Source: UBA2965 sp036526135 (GTDB lineage: Bacteria; Pseudomonadota; Gammaproteobacteria; Pseudomonadales; Azotimanducaceae). From it: a stretch of 64,000 bases of DNA. The stretch covers positions 1 to 64,000 of the forward strand of contig DATCZA010000061.1 of NCBI GenBank assembly GCA_036526135.1, written 5' to 3'. The translations under genes were made by a program, and so were the position numbers. Position 1 is the stretch's first letter, and each line of letters begins with the position of its first letter. Shown piece after piece: positions 53,941-62,026 of this stretch. The notes beneath the pieces are model-generated. The model worked only from the letters and a program-made list of their open reading frames with translations. It did not search any database and was not told where the DNA came from.

Positions 53941-54393
53941 ATGACGACGATCGCGGAGCTGCTCGAGCTCGAGGAAATCAAGAACCTGCGCCATATGTAC
54001 AGCCACTACTTCGACGGCAAACAGGTGGACAAGCTGGCCGATCTCTTCACGGATGATGCGATCTGCGAATTTGGACCCGACTACGGTGGAGACTGGGTAG
54101 GCAAAGAGCAGATCCGAGCCAACTACGCAACGTACACGGAGGCAGAGGGGGACGAGCACGAGGTCATGCACGCGGTCACCAACCCGTGGATTCGTTTCAT
54201 CGACGAGACGACGGCCAACGGCCGCTGGTACCTGCTTGATCTGCGCACCGCCGAGGGTGCCGAGAACCCGCTCATTCTGTTCGGCATCTACGACGATGTT
54301 TACAAGAAGGTGGACGGGCAGTGGCTCATCCACCGAACGCGCATCGACTTTCTCTGGCCGAAGCGCCACTTTCACGGTTACCGGGATCTCTGA
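53941..54393 (+). CDS. SnoaL-like (nuclear transport factor 2 family) protein A
   Basis: A 150-residue cone-shaped alpha+beta protein. LLELEEIKNLRHMYSHYFDGKQVDKLADLFTDDAICEFGPDYGG is the typical SnoaL_4-like start, and GQWLIHRTRIDFLWPK the final strand. Catalytic members (scytalone dehydratase, ketosteroid isomerase, limonene epoxide hydrolase relatives) use Asp/His pairs in this pocket. GGGAGGG precedes the ATG. Twenty-five bases upstream of a paralogue with the same architecture. Confidence 0.88.
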   Translation: MTTIAELLELEEIKNLRHMYSHYFDGKQVDKLADLFTDDAICEFGPDYGGDWVGKEQIRANYATYTEAEGDEHEVMHAVTNPWIRFIDETTANGRWYLLDLRTAEGAENPLILFGIYDDVYKKVDGQWLIHRTRIDFLWPKRHFHGYRDL

Positions 54394-54417
54394 TCTGAAA
54401 CACAGAAGGACGAAACG

Positions 54418-54936
54418 ATGGACGCGAGCATGGAAGAACAGCTTCAGGAACTGCTGGACAAGAAGGCGTGCGAGGAGGTGCTGCTGCGCTACGGGCGCAC
54501 CCAGGACTGGCTGGATACGCCGGGACAGGCAAGCTGCTTCTGGCCCGACGCGGAGGTGGACTTCGGCTTCTTCACCGGCAACGGCGAGGACTGGGTGAAG
54601 ACCGTGATGCCGCACGAGCAGGAAGCCCTGCGGAGATGGCACATGAGCACCAGCATCATGATCCAGGTCGACGGCGATCGCGCCACCGCAGAATGCTACG
54701 GGATCGCTGCCGGCACCGCGGAGATCGACGGCGAGCTCATGGACACCGTCTACGGCGGCCGGTACATGGACGAGCTGAAGAAGCGCGGGGGCGAATGGCG
54801 CATCTCAAAACGGACGTACGTCCTGGACTGGAGCCATCGATTCCCCAACGCGCTGGAGGCCAACACCGGCGAGGATTTCGCGCTACACATTCTGAAGATC
54901 GACGCGCCCGGCCACCCCCTGTACCGGGAGCTTTAG
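54418..54936 (+). CDS. SnoaL-like (nuclear transport factor 2 family) protein B
   Basis: A 172-residue paralogue of the preceding gene: LLDKKACEEVLLRYGRTQDWLDTPGQASCFWPDAEVDFGFFTGNGEDW begins the fold and GGEWRISKRTYVLDWSHRFP ends it. The His in RWHMSTSIMIQVDGDRATAEC is where some members bind substrate. Tandem arrangement with the former gene suggests hetero-oligomer formation or successive steps. It overlaps the convergent SDR gene by four bases. Confidence 0.88.
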   Translation: MDASMEEQLQELLDKKACEEVLLRYGRTQDWLDTPGQASCFWPDAEVDFGFFTGNGEDWVKTVMPHEQEALRRWHMSTSIMIQVDGDRATAECYGIAAGTAEIDGELMDTVYGGRYMDELKKRGGEWRISKRTYVLDWSHRFPNALEANTGEDFALHILKIDAPGHPLYREL

Positions 54937-55808
54937 CCTCGACCGATCGGACGAACCAGACCTCGCATGGCTTCCACCAACGCGGGGTCGGCGGTTCCGG
55001 TAAACGACGCATTCAGCACGGCGTTTCGCTCCGCGACGATCTCACGGAACTCGGGATGGGTGCAGAGGAAAAAGCGGTTCTCCAGAACCCCCTCGAGCAC
55101 CTGCTCTGCCAGGTCCAGGGGTTCGGTTCCCATGGCGGAAGCCTCGTTGGCGCTCGGCTCGTCGCTCTCCCCGGTCGCGGTCGCCTGGCCGCTGGTGAGG
55201 TGAGCCGGGCGATTGCGGTCGCTCGTCGTCAGCGCGGTGCGGACCACGCCCGGGCAAAGCACCGAGACCCCGACGCCGCTTTCCATGAGGTCCGCGTGGA
55301 GCGCTTCTGACAGACCGACGACGCCGAACTTGGCCGCGTTGTAGATCCCCAGGCCCGGCATTCCCACCAGGCCGCCCACGGAAGCGGTGTTGACGACGTG
55401 GGCGTCCCGCCCGTGCCGCATGAGTTCCGGAAGAAAGGCAGTCACGCCATTCACCACGCCACCGAGATTGACGCCGAGCACCCAATCCCAGTCTTCGTAC
55501 GTCACCCGGTAGAGCGGGCCCGCCGCGTTCACCCCGGCGTTGTTGCAGAGCAGGTGCACAGCGCCGTAGGCGTCTAAAGCACGATCTCGCGCCCGGGCCA
55601 TGGCGTCGCGGTCGGTCACGTCCAGCTGAACGGGGACGACCTCCGCCCCGCCTTCCGCCAGCGCGCCCGCAGCAAGCTCGAGGGCCTTCTCCTCCACGTC
55701 GGCCATCACCACACGCATCCCCTCCCGCGAAAACACGCTGGCGAGCCCGAAGCCGATGCCGCTTGCCGCACCCGTAATGAAAGCCACTTTGTCTCGAACG
55801 GAGTCCAT
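54933..55808 (-). CDS. short-chain dehydrogenase/reductase
   Basis: Classical SDR of 291 residues: FITGAASGIGFG nucleotide motif, NNAGVNAAG, INTAS-like VVNTASVGG, and catalytic YNAAK. The C-terminal half has a long insert with DRNRPAHLTSGQATATGES before EPLDLAEQVLEGV, typical of SDRs found in steroid and terpenoid clusters. GAGGGAGACAAGCG precedes the ATG. Convergent with the SnoaL pair and divergent from the PQQ enzyme. Confidence 0.92.
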   Translation of the reverse strand: MDSVRDKVAFITGAASGIGFGLASVFSREGMRVVMADVEEKALELAAGALAEGGAEVVPVQLDVTDRDAMARARDRALDAYGAVHLLCNNAGVNAAGPLYRVTYEDWDWVLGVNLGGVVNGVTAFLPELMRHGRDAHVVNTASVGGLVGMPGLGIYNAAKFGVVGLSEALHADLMESGVGVSVLCPGVVRTALTTSDRNRPAHLTSGQATATGESDEPSANEASAMGTEPLDLAEQVLEGVLENRFFLCTHPEFREIVAERNAVLNASFTGTADPALVEAMRGLVRPIGRG

Positions 55809-55911
55809 CGCTTGTCTCCCTCTTCCACGCTCATTCCTGGCTGGAAACTATCATTGTCCATGCCACTGTGATACCAATATTCGATTGGGAATCCATGGGG
55901 AGAGAACTTAC

Positions 55912-57873
55912 GTGAGACGTACGCTTTGCGTCGCGCTCTGCTTCGCGGCCGCCTTGCTGTCGGGGTGTTCGGAACAGGGGCCCGAATCAGCATCTCAGGC
56001 GGCAACGCCGGCCGCCGCCACGGAGGAGGCAGAGCAGCTCCAGCCCGGCGAGCGGGGCGCGCAGGATTATGCCGACGAGATCTTCGCCCGCGAATCCATG
56101 CCCGGAAAAGCCGTTTACGCCCAGCACTGCGCTGCCTGTCACGACGGAGCAGTCAAGAAGGCGCCTCACAAGCTCATGCTCGGGCTGATGACGCCCGAGG
56201 CGGTTCTGGAGACGCTCAGCACCGGGTTGATGAAGGAACAAGGCGCCCTTCTGGACGATGAGGACAAGCGCCTGGTATCGGAATATCTGGCCGGCGTGCC
56301 GATGGGAACCCAGGCGGCGACCGCGGTGGAAGTCTGCTCCGGCGCGGCCGCGGAATTCGACTTCAACGATCCCCCGAGGACGACCAACTGGGGGCTGCAG
56401 CGCACCAACACGCGTTCCATCAGCGCCGCGGATGCCGGCCTCGACAAAGCCAGTCTTGCCGACCTCAGGCTCAAGTGGGCCTTCGCGTTTCCAGGCGCCA
56501 ACCGGGCCCGATCCCAGCCCACCCTGGCCGCTGGCGCGATCTATGTGGGCAGCCACAACGGTCTGGTCTACGCGCTCGATCGCTCGAGCGGCTGCGTTCG
56601 CTGGACGTACGAGTCCGCCGCCGAGGTACGCACCGGCATCGTGGTCGACAGCTGGAACGCAGGCGATTCCGAGGCGAAGCCCAGAGCCTACTTCGGCGAC
56701 GTGCTGGGCAACGTCTACGGCATCGACGCCGTCAACGGCACGGAGATCTGGCGCATGCGGGCCGACGAGCACCCCAACGCCACCATCACCGGCACACCGT
56801 CGCTGCATGACGGACGGCTCTTCGTTCCGGTTTCGTCCCTGGAGGTCAGCCTGGCGGCCGATCCGGCGTACGAGTGCTGCACCGGCAGGGGCTCGGTGGT
56901 GGCGGTGGATGCCGCCAGCGGCGAGATGCTCTGGCAGACCTACACCATCGAGGAAGAGCCCACGGTCCAGGGCCAGAACCGGGTCGAGACGGACATGTAC
57001 GGACCGTCCGGGGCCACGGTCTGGAACAGCCCGTCCATCGACGCAAAGCGCAATCAGCTCTACGTCGGCACCGGAGAGAACATGTCCTCGCCTGCCACCC
57101 TCACCAGCGACGCGATCTTCGCCATGGACCTCGAAACCGGAAAGGTGAAGTGGGTATTCCAGGCGACGCCGAACGACGCCTGGAACTCGGCATGCGACAC
57201 CGACCGGCCCGACAGCTGCCCCGTGGAAGACGGCCCGGACTTCGACTTCGGCGCCGCGACGATGCTGCTGGCCACGGAAAAAGCCGGCGATCTCGTCATC
57301 GGCGGCCAGAAGTCGGGTCTGGTCCACGCGTTGGACCCGGAGACGGGCAAACTCGTCTGGCAGAGCCGTGTGGGTCGCGGCGGCATTCAGGGCGGGATTC
57401 ATTTCGGCATGGCGTCGGATGGCAAGCGGCTCTACGTGCCCATCAGCGACATGAGAGACGGCAGAACGTATCCGGATCCGGAAAGGCCCGGCCTGCACGC
57501 GCTGGATCCGAGCACGGGCCAAGAATTGTGGTCCTTCGAAAACCCCGACCTGTGCACCGGGCGCGATTTCTGCCATCCCGGCATATCTCAGGCCATCACG
57601 TCAGCCGGCGCCCTGGTGCTGGCCGGCGGCATGGACGGTGTCATGAGAGTTCACGACGCCGCCACGGGGGCTCTGCTCTGGGAGCGCGATACCACGGAAA
57701 CCATCGCGACCCTGTCGGGCGCCCGCGCCTTCGGTGGATCGTTCGGCGGCGGCTCGGCCCCTGTGGTCAGGGATGGGCTGGTGGTCCTGAGCTCCGGCTA
57801 CGGAATCTACGGGCACATGCCGGGCAATCTGTTGATGGTGCTGGAAGCAGAGGAAGCGCCGGCAGCCGACTGA
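55912..57873 (+). CDS. PQQ-dependent dehydrogenase lipoprotein with N-terminal cytochrome c
   Basis: A 653-residue periplasmic quinoprotein. The GTG start at 55912 gives a lipoprotein signal ending LLSGC (Cys 19), then a cytochrome c domain with CAACH at 73-77. The remainder is an eight-bladed-type PQQ propeller with blade repeats such as GLVYALDRSSGCVRWTYES, VYGIDAVNGTEIWRM, VVAVDAASGEMLWQTY, LVHALDPETGKLVWQS and LHALDPSTGQELWSFE. The order haem-then-propeller matches polyvinyl-alcohol dehydrogenase-type enzymes and differs from classic alcohol dehydrogenases. It would oxidise alcohols and pass electrons to the respiratory chain. An open frame extends upstream but lacks a signal. Confidence 0.9.
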   Translation: MRRTLCVALCFAAALLSGCSEQGPESASQAATPAAATEEAEQLQPGERGAQDYADEIFARESMPGKAVYAQHCAACHDGAVKKAPHKLMLGLMTPEAVLETLSTGLMKEQGALLDDEDKRLVSEYLAGVPMGTQAATAVEVCSGAAAEFDFNDPPRTTNWGLQRTNTRSISAADAGLDKASLADLRLKWAFAFPGANRARSQPTLAAGAIYVGSHNGLVYALDRSSGCVRWTYESAAEVRTGIVVDSWNAGDSEAKPRAYFGDVLGNVYGIDAVNGTEIWRMRADEHPNATITGTPSLHDGRLFVPVSSLEVSLAADPAYECCTGRGSVVAVDAASGEMLWQTYTIEEEPTVQGQNRVETDMYGPSGATVWNSPSIDAKRNQLYVGTGENMSSPATLTSDAIFAMDLETGKVKWVFQATPNDAWNSACDTDRPDSCPVEDGPDFDFGAATMLLATEKAGDLVIGGQKSGLVHALDPETGKLVWQSRVGRGGIQGGIHFGMASDGKRLYVPISDMRDGRTYPDPERPGLHALDPSTGQELWSFENPDLCTGRDFCHPGISQAITSAGALVLAGGMDGVMRVHDAATGALLWERDTTETIATLSGARAFGGSFGGGSAPVVRDGLVVLSSGYGIYGHMPGNLLMVLEAEEAPAAD

Positions 57874-57945
57874 CCCGGCCCGGGCACCGAAGTCGATGGG
57901 CTGGCACTTCCCGGATCGGACCATCGGTTGACGGCAGGCTCAATA

Positions 57946-58048
57946 GTCAACATCATTGACCCTCGATCCGGCCAAGGGAAGGAATTTGCGCGTCCCGGTC
58001 TTGGCATGGAAGACGGTGAGCACCCTCGCGAACGAACACCGGGGTGCT
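57946..58048 (+). promoter_or_regulatory. upstream region of the TonB receptor with two small inverted repeats
   Basis: The 212-bp gap before the receptor gene holds GTCAA-CATCA-TTGAC at 57946-57960 and an AGCACCC/GGGTGCT hairpin at 58019-58048, the latter within the likely 5' leader. Either could be regulatory; arms are short and no consensus is recognised. Confidence 0.3.
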
Positions 58049-58085
58049 GAGGCGATAGACAACAAAGCTTCCTGGGGAGGGGGTT

Positions 58086-60434
58086 ATGAATATCAGATCT
58101 TGCGGCGGAACCGCTGCATTCGTATTGGCGGGCCTGGCAGCCGGACTGCTCGAGAGTCGACCGGTCTCAGCCGCCGAGGAAGAGTCCGCGCTGGTGCATG
58201 AGGAAGTCATCGTCACCGCCCGGCGTCGCGAAGAGAGCCTGCAGACGGTCCCTGTGGCCGTTTCGGTGCTGACGGGAGAGGAACTCGTCGAGCAGGGCGG
58301 CATGAAGATCGACGCCATCGGCAAGCTCGTGCCCAACGTGCATTTCGAGGCGGCCGGCGGGACCAGCGGCGTCAAATCGCCCATCGTCTTCATCCGCGGC
58401 ATGGGCCAGAATGACTTCATCCCGGTCGAAGATCCTGCCGTAGGCATCTATCTCGACGGCGTGTACATGGGCCGCAACATCGGCAGCGTATTCGACCTCG
58501 TAGACATCGAGCGGGTAGAAGTGCTCAGGGGCCCCCAGGGCACCCTGTTCGGCCGCAACACCATCGGCGGCGCGGTCAACATCATCTCCAAGAAGCCGGG
58601 CGACGAGTTCGGCGGCTCGTTGAAGGTGGCCGGCGGAGACGAGGGTTACCTCGAAGCCCAGGGCAGCGTGAACCTGCCCCTGGGCGATCGGGCCGCAGCC
58701 CGGCTGAGCGGCTTCGTGCGCGAGCGCGACGGCTACGTGCAGGCCCTTCAGCACGACGATCTGGAGCTCGGCAGCGACGACATCTGGGGGCTGCGGGGCA
58801 GCCTGCGGGCGGAGCTGACGGATTCGTTCAGCCTCGACATCGCCCTGGACTACTCGAAGGCCGAGGAGACGCCGGGCGCGATCTCGCCCATCGCCGGCAT
58901 CGGCGGGTTCGACGGCGACGTCATTACCCTCGGGCTTCCTGCCCAGCCGTTCGCCTTCTTCTGGAACGCGATCTGGAGCGGCGTTGCACCGCCTGGGTGT
59001 ACGACCGGCACCGGCCAGGCCAGCAACAGCGCGTGCTACGGCCCGGTCTGGAACACAGACGACCCCTACAAGATCAACTCGAGCTATGTGGACAATACCG
59101 GGACCCAGATAGACCCCGAGCAAAGCGTCGAGGTCTGGGGCGGCAACGTCACGGCCACCTGGCAGATCGGCTCCGTGGAGCTGAAGTCCATCACCTCCTA
59201 TCGGGAGTTCGACATCGGCTTCTTCAACGATCTGGATTTCTCGCCCTACATCCTGTTCGCGAACAATCACGACGAGTACACCCAGGAGCAATGGTCCCAG
59301 GAGCTGCAGCTGAGCGGAACTGCCATGAGCGACCGCATGGACTACCTCCTCGGCTTCTACTACTTCGACGAGGAAGGCCACGAGGCCATCTTCAACCAGA
59401 TCTCCTTCGCACCGCCGCTTGCTGCGCCGCCTGACTTCTTTTTCCAGTACCTGGACCGCTTCATCGACAACGACAGCTGGGCCGTGTTCGGGCAGGTGAA
59501 CTTCGACCTCACCGAGACCCTGACGTTGACGGTAGGCGGTCGCTACACGGAGAGCAACAAAGACTTCGCCCTGATCACCGAGCGGCGTGCGCCGGCACCC
59601 ATCTCCGTCCAGGGCGGCAAGCTGACCACCGAAGAGTTCACCCCCCTGGTGTCGCTCGCCTGGCAGGTCCAGGAAGACGTCATGGTCTACGCGACCTGGT
59701 CGGAAGGCTATCGGGACGGCAGCTACGCGGCCCGATTCACCGGCGCGGTTCCGGATCCGCTGCCCAACTACGATCCCGAGTACGTCAACAATTACGAGAT
59801 CGGGGTCAAGACCACGCTTCTGGACGGCCGCATGCGGCTGAACGCCACCGCGTTCCTGATGGACTACGAGGACATGCAGATCAACGCGTCCAGCGACGAG
59901 GTGACGACGTCCTCGACCAAGGCCAACCTGGGAGACGCGACCATCTCCGGCGTGGAGCTCGAGATCTCAGCGCTGGTAACGGAGAACCTCACCCTGGGGC
60001 TGAATCTGGGCATTCTCGATGACGACATCGACAGCCTGAAGGGAACGCTGATTTCGAACACCGTCGTCATCGACGAGACCAGCGACCTGCCCAACACGCC
60101 GAACTGGACGCTGTCCCTGATGGCAAAGTACGAGATTCCGCTCAACAACGGATCACGCCTCGCCTTCCGCGCCGACTATGTGGCCAAGGACGACTACTAC
60201 AGCCGCGCTGAAAACATTCCCGAGCTGCTGATCGACAACTACGAAAACCTGAACGTCAGCGGGACCTTCATCTCGCCCGGCGGTGATTGGGAAGTGGGCG
60301 TCGGGGTGCGCAACGCGACAGACGAGTTCTACTACCAGTCGGCCACGCCGTTCGCCACGTTTGGTCTGAGCTTCGGCCAGCCGGTGAGGCCGCGAACCTG
60401 GTACGGATCGCTGACCTACAACTTCGGGAACTGA
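58086..60434 (+). CDS. TonB-dependent outer-membrane receptor
   Basis: A 782-residue receptor. Signal peptide to about residue 33 (PVSAAEEE), TonB-box region HEEVIVTARRREESLQTVP, plug domain with VEVLRGPQGTLFGRNTIGGAVNIISKKP, then a 22-strand-type barrel with repeated aromatic turns and a C-terminal FGN. The VTARRREESLQ pattern is that of receptors common in sphingomonads and marine gammaproteobacteria for hydrophobic or carbohydrate ligands; it lacks obvious siderophore-specific features. GGGGAGGGGG precedes the ATG. Ends in a strong terminator. Probably imports the substrate of the neighbouring P450/PQQ enzymes. Confidence 0.94.
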   Translation: MNIRSCGGTAAFVLAGLAAGLLESRPVSAAEEESALVHEEVIVTARRREESLQTVPVAVSVLTGEELVEQGGMKIDAIGKLVPNVHFEAAGGTSGVKSPIVFIRGMGQNDFIPVEDPAVGIYLDGVYMGRNIGSVFDLVDIERVEVLRGPQGTLFGRNTIGGAVNIISKKPGDEFGGSLKVAGGDEGYLEAQGSVNLPLGDRAAARLSGFVRERDGYVQALQHDDLELGSDDIWGLRGSLRAELTDSFSLDIALDYSKAEETPGAISPIAGIGGFDGDVITLGLPAQPFAFFWNAIWSGVAPPGCTTGTGQASNSACYGPVWNTDDPYKINSSYVDNTGTQIDPEQSVEVWGGNVTATWQIGSVELKSITSYREFDIGFFNDLDFSPYILFANNHDEYTQEQWSQELQLSGTAMSDRMDYLLGFYYFDEEGHEAIFNQISFAPPLAAPPDFFFQYLDRFIDNDSWAVFGQVNFDLTETLTLTVGGRYTESNKDFALITERRAPAPISVQGGKLTTEEFTPLVSLAWQVQEDVMVYATWSEGYRDGSYAARFTGAVPDPLPNYDPEYVNNYEIGVKTTLLDGRMRLNATAFLMDYEDMQINASSDEVTTSSTKANLGDATISGVELEISALVTENLTLGLNLGILDDDIDSLKGTLISNTVVIDETSDLPNTPNWTLSLMAKYEIPLNNGSRLAFRADYVAKDDYYSRAENIPELLIDNYENLNVSGTFISPGGDWEVGVGVRNATDEFYYQSATPFATFGLSFGQPVRPRTWYGSLTYNFGN

Positions 60435-60450
60435 AGCATCCAGAAAGCCG

Positions 60451-60490
60451 CGCCCGACGCGCTCATCAGCGACCGCGTCGGGCGTTTTGC
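60451..60490 (+). terminator. Rho-independent terminator after the TonB receptor gene
   Basis: CGCCCGACGCG (60451-60461) pairs perfectly with CGCGTCGGGCG (60474-60484), an 11-base stem with a 12-base loop, followed by TTTTGCC. It sits 17 bases after the receptor stop codon. Confidence 0.85.
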
Positions 60491-60512
60491 CTCGTCACAC
60501 AGGTGATGGGGT

Positions 60513-60707
60513 TCAGTCTTCCAGCGTGATGGCCACCGCCGGGCAGACCTCGATTGCTTCCTCGGCGTGCCTGCGCGTGGCGTCATCGCTGATCTGGTCC
60601 ACCAGCACCACCGGGTAGCCCTCGTCCCCCATACGAAACAGCTCGGGATGGTTGTAGTAGCACTCGCCCGACTTGTAGCACTTCTCGTAGTCGATCTTCA
60701 CCTTCAT
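60513..60707 (-). CDS. P450-type ferredoxin (3Fe-4S/4Fe-4S)
   Basis: A 64-residue ferredoxin. Ligand pattern CYKSGEC (C-x-x-S-x-x-C) with the family sequence YYNHPELFRMGDEGYPVVL, and a last Cys in VCPAVAI. The Ser at the fourth position of C-x2-x-x2-C is typical of P450-partner ferredoxins that carry a 3Fe-4S or labile 4Fe-4S cluster. The ATG overlaps the stop of the upstream P450 (ATGA), so the two are coupled. The frame is open to 60839 within the P450 gene. Confidence 0.93.
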   Translation of the reverse strand: MKVKIDYEKCYKSGECYYNHPELFRMGDEGYPVVLVDQISDDATRRHAEEAIEVCPAVAITLED

Positions 60708-61984
60708 GGGCGGTCGAACTCCATCCACAGTTCCTGAGGTGACCGGAACCCGCCGGAATCGATAGAAGGCGAGCTGATCCCCGGATGCTCGGCGAACTTC
60801 GGCCGCGGGTTGCGGATGGCTTCCATCAGCCTGGTGCACGCGATGGCCGATTCCTGCCGCGCCATGGCATAGCCCATGCAGAAATGCTGGCCGATGCCGA
60901 ATCCCAGATGCCCGGGCTTGCCGTCCTTGTAACGCCCGGAGCGGTTCTCGCGCCCCATGTGGAGGTCGTCGCGATGAACGTCGAACGTATCGGGATCCTT
61001 GAACACCCGTTCGTCCCGGTTGCCCGCACCGAGGTAGAGGATCACCCCGGCCCGCTCAGGAATGACGTGGCCGTGCAGCGGGATCTCCCGGGTCGTGTGC
61101 CGGAATTGAGCGTGAACCACGGGGTCGTAGCGCATCATCTCGGTGAACACGTTCTCCCACAGCGCCGGATTTTCGAGCACGTCGGAGAGCTGATCGGGCC
61201 TCGTGTACAGCATGTGATACCACATGTTGGCGATGGCCTTGTCCGTGGTGTCTCCCCCTGCGGCCAGCAGCAGCGCCACGAACCCTTTGATCTCCTCCAC
61301 GCTCATTCGGCTGCCGTCGAGCTCGGCAACGCAGATCCGCGAGAGCAGATCTTCGCCGGGATTCTTCGACCTCTCCCGGATCATCGGGTCGATGTAGTCC
61401 CACATGTCGTTACGCGCCTTAATCCCTCGCGCCATGTGGTCGCCGCCGAAGCCGAGTCCGGCGATCAGCAGCTGATACCACTCGACGAACGTGTCTTCAT
61501 CCTCCCGGGGCAATCCGAGCATGTTGGAGATCACCCGGATCGGCACCTGGCTGGAAAACTGTGTCACCAGCTCAACTTCGCCATCGTCAATGAATCGGTC
61601 GATGACCTCCTGGGAGATCTGGTCGATCATGGGCAGAAAGTCGGTCAGCTTCTGGCCGACGAACTGCCCGGCCACGATGTTGCGCAGCCGCCGGTGCTCG
61701 TTGCTGTTCCCGTATTCGAGGATGTTGGGCCCGAACACGTGCCTGGAGCCGAACTCGTAAGGCCCGTCGGGCTTGTAGACCGCCCGGTCGAAGCTCTCGT
61801 TGTCCTGAAAGGCTCCGTCGATGTCCCAGTATCGGGAAAGGATCCACCGATTGTGGAAGCGATCGTGATAGACCGGGTGGTAATCCCGAAGCCGCTTGTA
61901 GATGGGGAACGGATCCTGCTGAAACGCTTCCGAGTCGAATTCCCGGGGATCCAGGTCTGCCAGTGATTCAGCTGTAGCGGACAC
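60704..61984 (-). CDS. cytochrome P450 (ferredoxin-coupled)
   Basis: A 426-residue P450, GTG start with GGAGGGAGAA in front. Haem motif LGFGIGQHFCMGYAMARQE, I-helix LAAGGDTTDKAIANMWY, ExxR in EMMRYDPVVHAQFRHT, and a C-helix region STNEHRRLRNIV (His/Arg for the haem propionate). It resembles P450s from terpene, steroid or lipid degradation clusters. Stop overlaps the ferredoxin start. Preceded on the same strand by the cysteine-less P450 with a 42-base gap. Confidence 0.95.
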   Translation of the reverse strand: MSATAESLADLDPREFDSEAFQQDPFPIYKRLRDYHPVYHDRFHNRWILSRYWDIDGAFQDNESFDRAVYKPDGPYEFGSRHVFGPNILEYGNSNEHRRLRNIVAGQFVGQKLTDFLPMIDQISQEVIDRFIDDGEVELVTQFSSQVPIRVISNMLGLPREDEDTFVEWYQLLIAGLGFGGDHMARGIKARNDMWDYIDPMIRERSKNPGEDLLSRICVAELDGSRMSVEEIKGFVALLLAAGGDTTDKAIANMWYHMLYTRPDQLSDVLENPALWENVFTEMMRYDPVVHAQFRHTTREIPLHGHVIPERAGVILYLGAGNRDERVFKDPDTFDVHRDDLHMGRENRSGRYKDGKPGHLGFGIGQHFCMGYAMARQESAIACTRLMEAIRNPRPKFAEHPGISSPSIDSGGFRSPQELWMEFDRP

Positions 61985-62026
61985 TTCTCCCTCCTGTTTA
62001 GTGATGTGTTCCGTTGCGCGGGAAGG

